Source: Marinomonas sp. SBI8L (GTDB lineage: Bacteria > Pseudomonadota > Gammaproteobacteria > Pseudomonadales > Marinomonadaceae). From it: a stretch of 64,000 nucleotides of DNA. The notes under the pieces were generated by a model, which was given only the letters and a program-made list of their open reading frames with translations, did no database searches and was not told where the DNA came from. Positions 9,144 through 18,945 of this stretch are shown here, piece by piece (within the stretch, counting starts at the first letter, position 1; the number at the start of each line of letters is the position of its first letter). The DNA is taken from NCBI RefSeq assembly GCF_001624705.1, contig NZ_JSEO01000003.1, positions 124,001-188,000 on the forward strand, in the 5' to 3' direction. Position numbers and translations under genes: made by a program.

Positions 9144-10379
9144 ATGAAAGTAACCCATTGCGATACTCATATTGTTGCCACGCCACCGCCTCATGTAGGG
9201 GGTATGTATTGGATTTTTGTTAGCCTGAAAACAGATTCAGGCATCGAAGGGGTTGGTGAAGTCTATGCTGATACCTTTCATCCAGAGGTGATGGTAAAAG
9301 CGATAGAAGACGTATTTGAGCGCTTTTTAAAAGGGCACGACCCGCATCATATCGAGCGCTTTTTTAGGGAAGCTTATTCAAGTGGTTTTACCCAAAGACC
9401 TGACTTAACCATGATGGGGATTGTCAGTGGTTTGGAAATGGCATGCTGGGATATTATCGGCAAGGCAGCAGGTAAGCCTGTCTATGAGCTGATAGGGGGC
9501 AAGGTGAATGACAAACTACGTTCATACACTTACCTCTATCCTAAGGATAAAAACGGTGACTATAACTACGACAATGTAGAGCTGGCTGTTGAATGTGCTT
9601 TAGCTGAGAAAGCGCGTGGTTTCACCGCCTTAAAGTTTGATCCAGCTGGCCCTTATAGTGCTTATTCTGGACAGATGATTTCCCTTGAAGCCATGGAAAA
9701 GTCCGCCACCTTTTGTCGTCGTATTCGTGAAGCTGTAGGTAATAGCTGTGATTTACTCTTTGGTACACACGGACAGATGGTACCCGCTTCAGCGGTGCGT
9801 TTGGCTAAGCATTTGGAACCTTTTGACCCTATGTGGTTTGAAGAGCCAGTACCACCGGGCCAAAGTGAAGCGATGGCAAGAGTCGCTGCTAAAACCAGTA
9901 TTCCAGTGGCGACAGGTGAAAGGCTAACAACTAAGTATGAATTTCACGATGTTCTAAAACACAATGCGGCTTCGATTTTGCAAATGAATCTAGGCCGAGT
10001 GGGTGGCATTTTAGAGGGTAAGAAAATTGCCGGAATGGCCGAAGCCTATTATGCGCAAATCGCACCTCATCTTTATAACGGCCCTGTTGGTGCGGCTGCG
10101 AGCATTCAATTAGCGGCGACCTTGCCGAACTTCTTGATTCAAGAAAGTATAGGCACTTGGGATGGTTTTCATGCCGAGGTGCTAGAAGAAAAAATCAATT
10201 GGCAGGATGGCTACATTATTCCATCGGACAAACCGGGCTTAGGGGTTGAGCTCAACATGGAGACAGTCAAAGCCTGCTCTCCTTATCGTGGCAAAGCTTT
10301 GCACCTTTCTATGGACCCAAGACCTTATGATGTGAAACGAGAATCAGGAACTGAGTGGAAACATATTCCGGAGAAGTGA
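9144..10379 (+). CDS. Enolase-superfamily (mandelate racemase/muconate lactonizing-type) acid-sugar dehydratase-like protein
   Basis: The 411-residue protein has the N-terminal capping domain and C-terminal barrel of the enolase superfamily. Candidate metal ligands E233 ('WFEEP') and E259 ('ATGERL'), and a catalytic His, H309, in 'APHLYNGP', place it near the galactonate/mannonate dehydratase group. At the position of the usual first metal ligand (Asp in 'DxHGR' or 'DANGG') I read G207 in 'FGTHGQ', so metal binding or chemistry may differ; H209 is a possible substitute. By family it would abstract the proton next to a carboxylate, usually dehydrating an aldonate. It lies two bases after the MFS gene, and its TGA overlaps the next start codon. 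Confidence 0.85.
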   Translation: MKVTHCDTHIVATPPPHVGGMYWIFVSLKTDSGIEGVGEVYADTFHPEVMVKAIEDVFERFLKGHDPHHIERFFREAYSSGFTQRPDLTMMGIVSGLEMACWDIIGKAAGKPVYELIGGKVNDKLRSYTYLYPKDKNGDYNYDNVELAVECALAEKARGFTALKFDPAGPYSAYSGQMISLEAMEKSATFCRRIREAVGNSCDLLFGTHGQMVPASAVRLAKHLEPFDPMWFEEPVPPGQSEAMARVAAKTSIPVATGERLTTKYEFHDVLKHNAASILQMNLGRVGGILEGKKIAGMAEAYYAQIAPHLYNGPVGAAASIQLAATLPNFLIQESIGTWDGFHAEVLEEKINWQDGYIIPSDKPGLGVELNMETVKACSPYRGKALHLSMDPRPYDVKRESGTEWKHIPEK

Positions 10380-12013
10380 TGATGGAATTTGATTTTATTA
10401 TTGTGGGTGCTGGGTCTGCTGGCTGCATTGTGGCAGATAGATTGAGCGAATCTGGTCGCTATTCAGTGTTATTGATCGAAGCGGGGGGCAGAGATACTTC
10501 CCCTTGGATCAAGCTACCTGTGGGTTTTGGTAAAACATACTACAACCCAAAATACAATTATATGTATTACAGCGAAGCCGAAAAGGAAATGGCTGGGCGT
10601 AAGTTGTATGCCCCAAGAGGCAAGGTGCAAGGTGGATCAGGTTCGATCAATGCCATGATTTATGTGCGTGGCCAAGCCTCTGATTTTGATGATTGGGCAA
10701 AGGCCGGTAATACAGGTTGGTCTTATCAAGATGTATTGCCTTACTTTAAAAAGCTAGAACAGCACCCGCTTGGTGAGACCCAATATCATTCTGATCAAGG
10801 CAAGATAGGCATCTTCCCAATGAAAGATGAGGCTCACCCTATTTGCCAAGATTATCTAGCGGCGGCGAAAGAGTTGGGTTATCCCTTAAATGATGATTTT
10901 AATGGGGCTGAATTTGAAGGGGCTGGGGTGTATGAGACCAATATTAAAAATGGTCAAAGATCCTCCAGTAATATTGCTTATTTAAAGCCAGCCTTGAAGC
11001 GAGACAACCTCACTCTTTGGCGTGTTAGCCAAGTTGAAAAGATAGTGCTAAATGAAAAGACAGCGCTAGATGAGGCTAATCGTGCCACAGGTGTACTGGT
11101 ACGTCATGAAGGCGAGCTAGTTGAAGTTAAGGCTAACAAAGAGGTAATAGTGTGCGCAGGTGCCGTTGATTCTCCTAAACTACTGCAATTATCTGGAATT
11201 GGCGATAAGGACGAACTTGAAGCCAAGCAAGTCGAGCCTTTGCATCATTTACCTGGGGTAGGGAAGAACTTACAGGATCACTTGTGTGTGAGTTATTTCT
11301 ACCGTGCCAAGGTGAAAACCTTAAATGATGTGTTTTTATCTTATGCTTCTCAGATTAAAGCAGGGCTTGAATATGTGATAAATCGTACGGGCCCTTTATC
11401 TATGAGTGTGAATCAGGCGGGTGGCTTCTTTAGAGGTAATGAGCAAGTGACTGAGCCAAATATTCAACTCTACTTTAATCCTATGTCTTATCAGATTCCG
11501 GTGGACCCTAATGCCAGCTTAGAGCCCGAGCCTTATTCTGGTTTCTTACTGGCATTTAATGCTTGTCGTCCTACTAGTACGGGCACCATTGAGCTTGCTT
11601 CTAATAACCCTTTGGACGCGGCCTTGATCAAGCCAAATTACTTGTCGACCCAAAAAGATAAGGATGAAGTGATTCAAGGGAGTCGCTTGATTCGTAAAAT
11701 AATGCAGGCCAAAGCTTTGCAGAAGGTTACCGAAGAGGAAGTGATTCCAACCTTATCCCAGGTAAATGATGATGAGAGCATGCTGCAGTACTTTCGTGAG
11801 AAAGGTGGATCTATCTATCATTTGTGCGGTTCTTGCAAAATGGGGCCAAACCCAGACGATGCGGTTGTCGATGATAGGCTGAGAGTTCATGGTATCAGCG
11901 CATTGAGAGTCATAGATGCTTCTATCTTTCCTAATATTACTTCGGGCAACATCAATGCCCCTGTGATGATGGTGGCTGAAAAAGGCGCCCAGATGATATT
12001 GGAGGATTGTTAA
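10379..12013 (+). CDS. GMC-family FAD-dependent oxidoreductase (choline dehydrogenase-like)
   Basis: The N-terminal 'DFIIVGAGSAGC' is the FAD-binding Rossmann motif, and 'VQGGSGSINAMIYVRG' is a GMC signature. Near the C-terminus the active-site pair appears as His in 'YHLCGSCKMG' and Asn in 'SGNINAP'. GMC enzymes oxidise primary or secondary alcohols to aldehydes or ketones. I place the start at 10379 (or 10382), where GGAG is well spaced and TGATG couples it to the upstream gene; an in-frame ATG at 10355 would add eight unsupported residues. It probably makes the aldehyde used by the AldA-type enzyme, which is inference. Confidence 0.88.
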   Translation: MMEFDFIIVGAGSAGCIVADRLSESGRYSVLLIEAGGRDTSPWIKLPVGFGKTYYNPKYNYMYYSEAEKEMAGRKLYAPRGKVQGGSGSINAMIYVRGQASDFDDWAKAGNTGWSYQDVLPYFKKLEQHPLGETQYHSDQGKIGIFPMKDEAHPICQDYLAAAKELGYPLNDDFNGAEFEGAGVYETNIKNGQRSSSNIAYLKPALKRDNLTLWRVSQVEKIVLNEKTALDEANRATGVLVRHEGELVEVKANKEVIVCAGAVDSPKLLQLSGIGDKDELEAKQVEPLHHLPGVGKNLQDHLCVSYFYRAKVKTLNDVFLSYASQIKAGLEYVINRTGPLSMSVNQAGGFFRGNEQVTEPNIQLYFNPMSYQIPVDPNASLEPEPYSGFLLAFNACRPTSTGTIELASNNPLDAALIKPNYLSTQKDKDEVIQGSRLIRKIMQAKALQKVTEEEVIPTLSQVNDDESMLQYFREKGGSIYHLCGSCKMGPNPDDAVVDDRLRVHGISALRVIDASIFPNITSGNINAPVMMVAEKGAQMILEDC

Positions 12014-12183
12014 GGTTTTTATATTCACTCTCTTTGGTCAGTGATTGTTTCCAATTGTTTTGTTTTATTGCAAAAGGCGACATTACTGGCTGAATTGTGT
12101 GATTTTATTGCCACGCCAAGCAAGATGTAATTAATTTCATATAATTCAAGCTAATACATTTATCGGTAAATAGTGGTGACTCT

Positions 12184-15100
12184 ATGATGCGTGAAGTGAG
12201 TGCTTTGAATAAAAAGAAAGATCTCAATCATTTTGTTAAGTTACTAGTTTCACTTTTCTGCTTTGTTTCCATTACTGGCTTTGGCCTTTATTCCTATACC
12301 CTCTATTTGAGTGAAGAGCTCACTCAGAAATCTGCCTTAAACAGTGCCTCCATTTACACTAGAGCACTTAAAAAAATCCGCTCGCTTTACTCGTCTGAAG
12401 TGGTTGATGCGGCCTCTAAGCATGGAATGCTGGTTACCCATGATTATGACAAACAAGACGGTGCTATCCCTCTTCCTGCTACCTTTAGTATGTTAATTGG
12501 TAAACAGATTGGAGCTCAGAGCGATGCAAGCTCTAAGCTATATAGCCCTTACCCGTTTCCTTCTCGTGAAGATGCTGGTGGTTTAAAAGGCGAATTTGCT
12601 AAAAAAGCATGGTCTTATTTACAAGCAAACCCAGACAGAGCTTATTCTGAGTTTTTTGAGCTTGATGGAGAGCCTGTACTTAAATATGCCACTGCAGATG
12701 TGATGACTGAAAGCTGCTTAGCCTGTCATAACTCACACCCAGACTCGCCTCAAAAAAATTGGCAGGTTGGCGATGTTAGAGGTGTGTTAGAAGTCACATT
12801 ACCTCTGAATAAAATTATTGAGTATTCGAATAACAGCCTATTAGGTGTGTTTTGGCTATTGTTTTCTATTTCTATTCTGGGTGTGCTGAGTGTTAGCTTT
12901 TTTGTCATACGTATGAAAAGAGATGCGATTAAGTTGGAGCAAAGTGCGCTAATAAAAGAGAGCTTAAATGGGCTTAATGATGCTATGAGTGGCGAGCAAA
13001 ATATCTCGCAAATGAGCCAATCTATTTTAGGATACCTAGCACCAATTCTTGGTGCTCAACAAGGGGCGCTATTTCTTGCTAGAGAGGACCAAGCCTATAC
13101 CTTAACTGGCAGTTATGCTTTATCACGGGGTGAAAGTGCCAAACAAAAATATGAAAAAGGGGAAGGCTTAGTCGGCCAAGTGATTGCTGATAAAAAGGTA
13201 TTAATTGTTAGGGATGTGCCTGAAAATTATTTGATCTTAGACTCTGGTTTGGGAACGAGTGAACCAAAAATGATAGTGCTTTACCCAATATTATTTGAGG
13301 GTGAATTACTGGCTGTAATGGAACTTGCAAGTTTAGGTAGCTTCACTGATCAACAGTTTGAGTTTTTAAAAGACATTGCGCTTATTGTGGGTATCGCCTT
13401 GAAAACAACGATTTCCCGCGAGAAGACGGATGAGTTGTTGATACTGAACCAGTTCCAAGTGTTGGAGCTGAAAGCGCAACAGGAAGAGTTAGGAGTCGTT
13501 AATAGTGATCTTGAGGCTCAAGCTCAGCAGCTAAGGTCTTCGGAAGAAGAGCTAAAAGCTTCCGAAGAAGAATTGATTCAACAGAGTGAGCAGTTACGCT
13601 TGAGTAATGTTGAGTTGGAAGAGAAGCAGGAATCTCTCACCATCCAAGCACAAGAATTGATGATTTCGAAAAAAGAGTTAGAAGAAAGTGCGTTAGAGCT
13701 AACACAGGCAAGTAAGTACAAATCTGAATTCTTAGCGAATATGTCCCACGAGCTTAGAACGCCTCTTAATAGTTTATTAATCTTGTCTAAAATATTGGCT
13801 GAAAATAAACGAGGTAACCTCACGTCAGACCAGGTTGAGGAAGCCAGTATTATTCATAAAAGTGGCCAATCTTTATTAGAGCTGATTAACGACATAATGG
13901 ACTTGTCGAAAGTCGAAGCTGGCATGTTGGATATCTGTATTGAGACCACGTCTCTAAATGGCATTTGCCACAGTTTGGAGTCTCTCTTTATGCCAATTTC
14001 TAAAGATAGAAATATCGGATTTAGTATCGCTTTAGACCCAGCCTTATCGGATCAAATTCAAACGGATCAAAAAAGAGTCGAACAGGTGCTTAAAAACTTT
14101 TTATCCAATGCGTTTAAGTTTACTAAGCAAGGGGAAGTAAAGCTCGATATAGGTTCTACTGAATTAGAAGGAAGTCCCGCTGTCATCTTTTCTGTCACGG
14201 ATACCGGGATTGGTATTCCTTTATCGAAACAAAAGTTAGTCTTTGAGAGTTTTAAACAAGCTAATGGCTCCACTAACCGTGAATTCGGCGGAACTGGATT
14301 AGGTTTGTCCATTTCAAAAGAGTTAAGCCAGCTACTTAAAGGTGAAATAAGACTGAAAAGTGAAGAAGGGCAAGGTAGCTGCTTTGCTCTTATTATCCCT
14401 TATACACTTGAAGAGAAGGTGCAGCTTATCGCGGATGAAAACCCACCTTTAGAAGGTCTCGTTTCTGAACCGATTTATCAGGTATCGAGCACCTGGTTTA
14501 ATGATGATAGGGATAATCTAAAACCCAGTGATAAAAGTTTATTGATAGTGGAAGACGATCAAACCTTTACTAAGGTGTTAATTGAGTATGCAAGGTCAAT
14601 AGACTTTAGTGTGATTGCAACTAATAAAGGCGCAGAAGGACTCTTATTAGCGAAACAGTACAAGCCGAATGGCATCTTGCTTGATATAGGCCTACCAGAT
14701 GCTGATGGCCTCGAAATTCTTGAAACCTTAAAGGCCAATCCTGATACCTGTGATATTCCAGTACATGTTTTATCTGCCAGTGATAATAAAGTTGCTTCCA
14801 TGCATTTAGGGGCTGTGAACTATCTGCAAAAACCGATGGAGATAGATAAGATTGGAGACTTGCTACAAGGTACTAGTGAGCAAGCTGAAACCATTCTGCC
14901 CCAAATTTTGTTAGTAGATGATGATAAGGATGCGCAGGTTGCCATTCAGCATTTGGTAGATAACAGTGAAGTGGGGCTAACCTGTGTTAGTAATGCCGAA
15001 GAAGCCTTTGAGCAGATAGACAAAAAGCGCTTCGATTGCATCATTTTAGATTTGGGTTTACCAGATGTCAGTGGTATGGATTTGGTTAAAGCAGTGAGCC

Positions 15101-15717
15101 ATAAGGTCGCTGATTTTAAAACGCCAATTATCATATATACAGGTAAGGAACTTAGCCCTGAAGAGCAAAAAGTCTTACAAAATCTTTCTATCTCTATTGT
15201 GATTAAAGGGTCTGAGTCGCCAGAAAGATTATTAGATGATGTGGCTTTATTTTTAAATCATATCGATGGTTCCCATAGCCCGACCCAGCCAGAAAAATTA
15301 AAGATGCTGCATGATGAAAATAGCATGCTAGAAGGGCGTCGTGTGCTGGTAGTTGATGATGATATGCGTAATGTTTTTGCAATCACTCGGGTACTCGAAG
15401 AGACAGGTTTGATCATTACTCAAGCAGAAAATGGGCAGGCAGCTGTTGATGCTGTGACACATGCTGATGAGGTATTTGATTTGATCTTAATGGATATCAT
15501 GATGCCCGTCATGGATGGCTTAGATGCGACGCAAATTATCCGTGGTATGCCTGATTACCAATCTATTCCTATTATTGCTTTAACTGCTAAAGCCATGCCT
15601 GGAGACAGACAAAAATGCCTTGATGCGGGTGGCTCGGAATATTTAATCAAGCCTTTAGATATGGATATGCTGCTCTCGATTTTACGTGTTTGGCTCTATC
15701 AACCTAATATGGTGTAA
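12184..15717 (+). CDS. Hybrid sensor histidine kinase with periplasmic haem-c-type sensor, GAF domain and three receiver domains
   Basis: The 1177-residue protein has TM1 (about 17-40), a periplasmic DUF3365/Tll0287-like domain with a CLACH haem c motif at 178-182, and TM2 (about 219-242). A GAF domain (about 265-405), a long glutamate-rich coiled coil (425-510), and HisKA with phospho-acceptor H522 in 'MSHELRTP' follow. Then come an HATPase domain ('GTGLGLSIS') and three receivers with phospho-Asp D834, D956 and D1104. A covalently bound periplasmic haem suggests sensing of redox state, oxygen or NO; this is inference from the domain family. The gene is followed after five bases by cheR, so the two are co-expressed. 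No separate phosphotransfer protein is nearby. Confidence 0.88.
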   Translation: MMREVSALNKKKDLNHFVKLLVSLFCFVSITGFGLYSYTLYLSEELTQKSALNSASIYTRALKKIRSLYSSEVVDAASKHGMLVTHDYDKQDGAIPLPATFSMLIGKQIGAQSDASSKLYSPYPFPSREDAGGLKGEFAKKAWSYLQANPDRAYSEFFELDGEPVLKYATADVMTESCLACHNSHPDSPQKNWQVGDVRGVLEVTLPLNKIIEYSNNSLLGVFWLLFSISILGVLSVSFFVIRMKRDAIKLEQSALIKESLNGLNDAMSGEQNISQMSQSILGYLAPILGAQQGALFLAREDQAYTLTGSYALSRGESAKQKYEKGEGLVGQVIADKKVLIVRDVPENYLILDSGLGTSEPKMIVLYPILFEGELLAVMELASLGSFTDQQFEFLKDIALIVGIALKTTISREKTDELLILNQFQVLELKAQQEELGVVNSDLEAQAQQLRSSEEELKASEEELIQQSEQLRLSNVELEEKQESLTIQAQELMISKKELEESALELTQASKYKSEFLANMSHELRTPLNSLLILSKILAENKRGNLTSDQVEEASIIHKSGQSLLELINDIMDLSKVEAGMLDICIETTSLNGICHSLESLFMPISKDRNIGFSIALDPALSDQIQTDQKRVEQVLKNFLSNAFKFTKQGEVKLDIGSTELEGSPAVIFSVTDTGIGIPLSKQKLVFESFKQANGSTNREFGGTGLGLSISKELSQLLKGEIRLKSEEGQGSCFALIIPYTLEEKVQLIADENPPLEGLVSEPIYQVSSTWFNDDRDNLKPSDKSLLIVEDDQTFTKVLIEYARSIDFSVIATNKGAEGLLLAKQYKPNGILLDIGLPDADGLEILETLKANPDTCDIPVHVLSASDNKVASMHLGAVNYLQKPMEIDKIGDLLQGTSEQAETILPQILLVDDDKDAQVAIQHLVDNSEVGLTCVSNAEEAFEQIDKKRFDCIILDLGLPDVSGMDLVKAVSHKVADFKTPIIIYTGKELSPEEQKVLQNLSISIVIKGSESPERLLDDVALFLNHIDGSHSPTQPEKLKMLHDENSMLEGRRVLVVDDDMRNVFAITRVLEETGLIITQAENGQAAVDAVTHADEVFDLILMDIMMPVMDGLDATQIIRGMPDYQSIPIIALTAKAMPGDRQKCLDAGGSEYLIKPLDMDMLLSILRVWLYQPNMV

Positions 15718-15722
15718 AGTGT

Positions 15723-16592
15723 ATGGCTGAAAATGCAGAGATAGATTCGGATAGCGCTTTATTATTAAGTGCTGAAATAGAGCAGCTGGAAATCGATCTG
15801 TTTTTGGATGCGGTTTATAAACAGTATGGTTATGACTTTCGTCACTATGCTAAACCTTCGTTGCACAGACAAATTTTGAACTGCTTAGCCAGAGAGAAAA
15901 AACAACATGTGAGTGACCTTATTCCCTGTATTTTGCATGATGAATTCTTCTTTGATCGCTTCCTACAGGACATGTCTGTCACAGTCACCAGTATGTTTCG
16001 TGACCCTGAGCTGTTCCGTTTATTGAAAGAGCTCGTGATTCCAAAGCTGAGTACCTATTCTTCAATCAATATCTGGCATGCGGGCTGTGCAACAGGTGAA
16101 GAAGTTTATTTCTTAGCGATTCTGCTAGATGAAGCGGGTTTGCTGGAACGCTGTCGTATCTATGCCACTGACTATAATAATGACTCTTTGAAGCTTGCTC
16201 GTTCTGCCATTTATTCGTTATCACATTTTGATGAATACCAGAGGAACTACATCTTGTCTGGTGGTGAGAAGCGACTGGCAGATTATTATCGGACCAATCA
16301 CAAGTCGGCCATATTTTCACCAGCCCTAAGAGATAAAATTATCTTTGCCCATCATAACTTTATGAAAGATGGTGCCTTTGCTCAAATGCATTTAGTGCTT
16401 TGTCGTAATGTGCTGATTTACTTCGATTCTTATTTAAAAGAGAGAGCACTCAAGGTGCTTCAAGAAAGTGTTATTCCTCGTGGATTCTTTATGCTGGGGG
16501 ATAGGGAGAGTCTAGACTGTACAACTGAATCAGATGCTTTCGAAAGGGTACAGCAGGATGTGAATTCCATTTATTGTAAAAAGCTGTTTTAG
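15723..16592 (+). CDS. CheR-family protein-glutamate methyltransferase
   Basis: The 289-residue protein contains the SAM-binding motif 'IWHAGCATGEE' (the GCSTGEE-like signature of CheR), the 'IYATDYN' acidic strand and 'LVLCRNVLIYFD', all diagnostic. CheR enzymes methylate glutamates on chemoreceptors or on regulatory partners of hybrid kinases. It lies five bases after the hybrid kinase gene and no cheB is present, so it more likely tunes this kinase system than classical chemotaxis. This is inferred from context. Confidence 0.88.
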   Translation: MAENAEIDSDSALLLSAEIEQLEIDLFLDAVYKQYGYDFRHYAKPSLHRQILNCLAREKKQHVSDLIPCILHDEFFFDRFLQDMSVTVTSMFRDPELFRLLKELVIPKLSTYSSINIWHAGCATGEEVYFLAILLDEAGLLERCRIYATDYNNDSLKLARSAIYSLSHFDEYQRNYILSGGEKRLADYYRTNHKSAIFSPALRDKIIFAHHNFMKDGAFAQMHLVLCRNVLIYFDSYLKERALKVLQESVIPRGFFMLGDRESLDCTTESDAFERVQQDVNSIYCKKLF

Positions 16593-16646
16593 GCGTATTC
16601 TAGTTTCACCTTTCTTATATCAATACCAAACTTTGCTAACTTCTTT

Positions 16647-18725
16647 CTATTGTAATTGCGTCGCTTGCACGCAGTATTCGTCTAACTTATGGATAGGTAA
16701 CGCTGGGCTGTAATAGTAGCCTTGTATCTTGTTACAACCTAAAGCAACCACTTGCTGGTGGTGCATGGTGCTTTCAACGCCTTCGGCAATCACATCCATA
16801 TTACACGCATCGGCAATGGTGATAATGGCTTTTACTAGGGCTTCTGTTTTTTTACAGGTGCCTAATCGTCTGACAAAACACTGGTCTATCTTGATCGCGT
16901 CAAAAGGCAGCTTCTGTAAGTAGTTTAAGGAGGAGTAACCTGTGCCAAAATCATCAAGCGCTAAGCGTACGCCCATAGCTTTTAAGTTGTGAATACTGGT
17001 GATGATAGATTCACTATTGCTCAAAATAGCGGTTTCTGTAATTTCGAATATGAGCCGCTCTAGCGGGAAGTGATATTTTAATAAAATATCTTTTAGTTCT
17101 TCTAAAAAGAAAGGGTGGTTGAGTTGTTTGGCGGATAAATTAACCGAAATTGTAAGGTGCTTGTTCTTGTTTTCTTGATGCCAAAGGGCGAGTTGATCAC
17201 AAGCTTGAATTAAAACTTGCTTTCCTACTTCTTGAATTAGAATGGACTGCTCAGCAATAGGGACAAAGACACCTGGTGATATTTGTTCTCCATAGCCACT
17301 TTCTGGCCAACGGGCGAGGGCTTCAAAGCCAACAAACTCACCTAGGTTGACACTAAATTGAGGTTGGTAATGGACCACAAGGTCACGGCTTTCTAATAAA
17401 TGTCTAAGTTTATGTTGAATGCTTGCCTGTAGGCTTCTTTGTTCTGCCATTTCCGAGATAAAGAGTTTAAATCGATTTTTACCAGCGAGTTTAGCTTCAT
17501 TAAGGGCAATATCTACTGACTTTAACAAAGCTGATTTGTCGTAATTTCCCGTTTTTGCATCGGCTATTCCGATACTGGCTTCAATGTATATTTCTTGGTC
17601 TTGAATAATGAAGGAGTTCGAAATGAATTGTACTAGTTGCTTGGCTAGGTTCTCTGCTGCATGGATTTCTGGGTGTTGTATTAGGATAGCAAACTCATCG
17701 CCACCTAAACGGGCAGCGAACGCATTATCTGGGAGGTTTTCTGTCAATCTTGAAGCAACGCCAACTAATAATTTATCACCAATACTATGGCCTAAGGTGT
17801 CATTGATTTTTTTGAAACCATCCAAGCCCAACATTAATAAGAAGAAGTTTGATTCTTTCTCTTGTGCATCAACGAGCACTTTATTCAGGTAGGTATTAAA
17901 GTAATTACGATTGGCAAGTTTGGTTAAACTGTCGTAATTCGCCAAGTGTGTGAGTTCGGCTTCATAGGCAAGTTGTTGGGTAATATCTTGAAACAATACA
18001 ATAACATCGTCATCCTGATCCGCTTGTTTGCGAGAGCAGGTAATTTCAATTTTATGGACGTCTTTGTTAAAGGGCTTTAGTGTCACTTTTTGCTGTAAAA
18101 CACTGTTAGCTTGGATTTTTGATTGGATACCCGTAAAGAGGTTTTCATTGTTATCACAGCGACTAAACCATTTATTGAACTGTGTTGATAGCACCTCACT
18201 TGAGCTTTGATTAAGCATGTTGAGTGCCGCGGCATTGGCAAACTCGATAACCCCTTCTTGGGACACCTTGATTAAGCCTTGGCCTATTGATTCTATGATG
18301 GCGTCTTTTTCTGCTTTTAGTCTTTCGGTGCGATTTTGCAGTTGGTCGAGGGTGACATAGAGACCAACCTTGTTGAGTAAAATTGTTGGCTCAATTGGTT
18401 TGGTTAAATAATCTACCGCCCCAGAATTATAGGCTTTAAGCGCACTTTGGTTACCTGTGTGAGCAGTGAGCATTATGATAGGTGTGTGCTTATGGCTTTC
18501 GGTGCTTGTGATTAGCTCTGCCACTTCGTAGCCATCCATTTCTGGCATGTTTACGTCGAGCAAAATAAGTGAAAATTGATTGTGAATGATAAGGCTTAAA
18601 GCCTGATTGCCGGACTCGGCATGAAAAATTTCTATATTTTCTATAGGCTTAAGCAAGCGCTCCAAAGAGACCCTATTAGAGTGATAATCGTCAACAATGA
18701 GTATTTTACTTGCTCTTTTTTTCAC
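16647..18725 (-). CDS. Response regulator with PAS, GGDEF and EAL domains (cyclic-di-GMP turnover)
   Basis: Domain order over 692 residues: receiver (1-120, phospho-Asp D57 in 'ILLDVNMPEMDG'), PAS-like linker (about 140-250), GGDEF (about 260-420) with an intact 'RLGGDEF', and EAL (about 435-685) with 'FEALARW', 'EITETA', 'DDFGTGYSSL' and 'AEGVES' intact. Both cyclase and phosphodiesterase catalytic motifs look functional, so the direction of its net activity is open. It converges on the hybrid kinase-cheR pair, and the receiver makes it a credible output of that kinase. The start ATG at 18725 is on the minus strand. Confidence 0.9.
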   Translation of the reverse strand: MKKRASKILIVDDYHSNRVSLERLLKPIENIEIFHAESGNQALSLIIHNQFSLILLDVNMPEMDGYEVAELITSTESHKHTPIIMLTAHTGNQSALKAYNSGAVDYLTKPIEPTILLNKVGLYVTLDQLQNRTERLKAEKDAIIESIGQGLIKVSQEGVIEFANAAALNMLNQSSSEVLSTQFNKWFSRCDNNENLFTGIQSKIQANSVLQQKVTLKPFNKDVHKIEITCSRKQADQDDDVIVLFQDITQQLAYEAELTHLANYDSLTKLANRNYFNTYLNKVLVDAQEKESNFFLLMLGLDGFKKINDTLGHSIGDKLLVGVASRLTENLPDNAFAARLGGDEFAILIQHPEIHAAENLAKQLVQFISNSFIIQDQEIYIEASIGIADAKTGNYDKSALLKSVDIALNEAKLAGKNRFKLFISEMAEQRSLQASIQHKLRHLLESRDLVVHYQPQFSVNLGEFVGFEALARWPESGYGEQISPGVFVPIAEQSILIQEVGKQVLIQACDQLALWHQENKNKHLTISVNLSAKQLNHPFFLEELKDILLKYHFPLERLIFEITETAILSNSESIITSIHNLKAMGVRLALDDFGTGYSSLNYLQKLPFDAIKIDQCFVRRLGTCKKTEALVKAIITIADACNMDVIAEGVESTMHHQQVVALGCNKIQGYYYSPALPIHKLDEYCVQATQLQ

Positions 18726-18945
18726 ATAGATGGCCTTTTAAATAACTATGAATAAAGGCTAGTTCAGTTTATTTGCTACGTATATGAAGGACCTGTTAGG
18801 AATTTGTAGCTAATCGTTTCTAAATGAAGTGAATGTATCTTTATGAAATTAGATAAAGTGAAAGCGTATAATTTGTAAGCTTTAAGTAGTTGCTTATGCT
18901 GCTCTCATGTAAAATTGTCGAATTGTCCTTTTTTGAGTTAACAGC

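Noticed and set aside
10355-10378. Earlier ATG for the GMC oxidoreductase
   Set aside because: It would overlap the previous gene and add residues before the FAD motif that relatives lack; GGAG is placed for 10379/10382.
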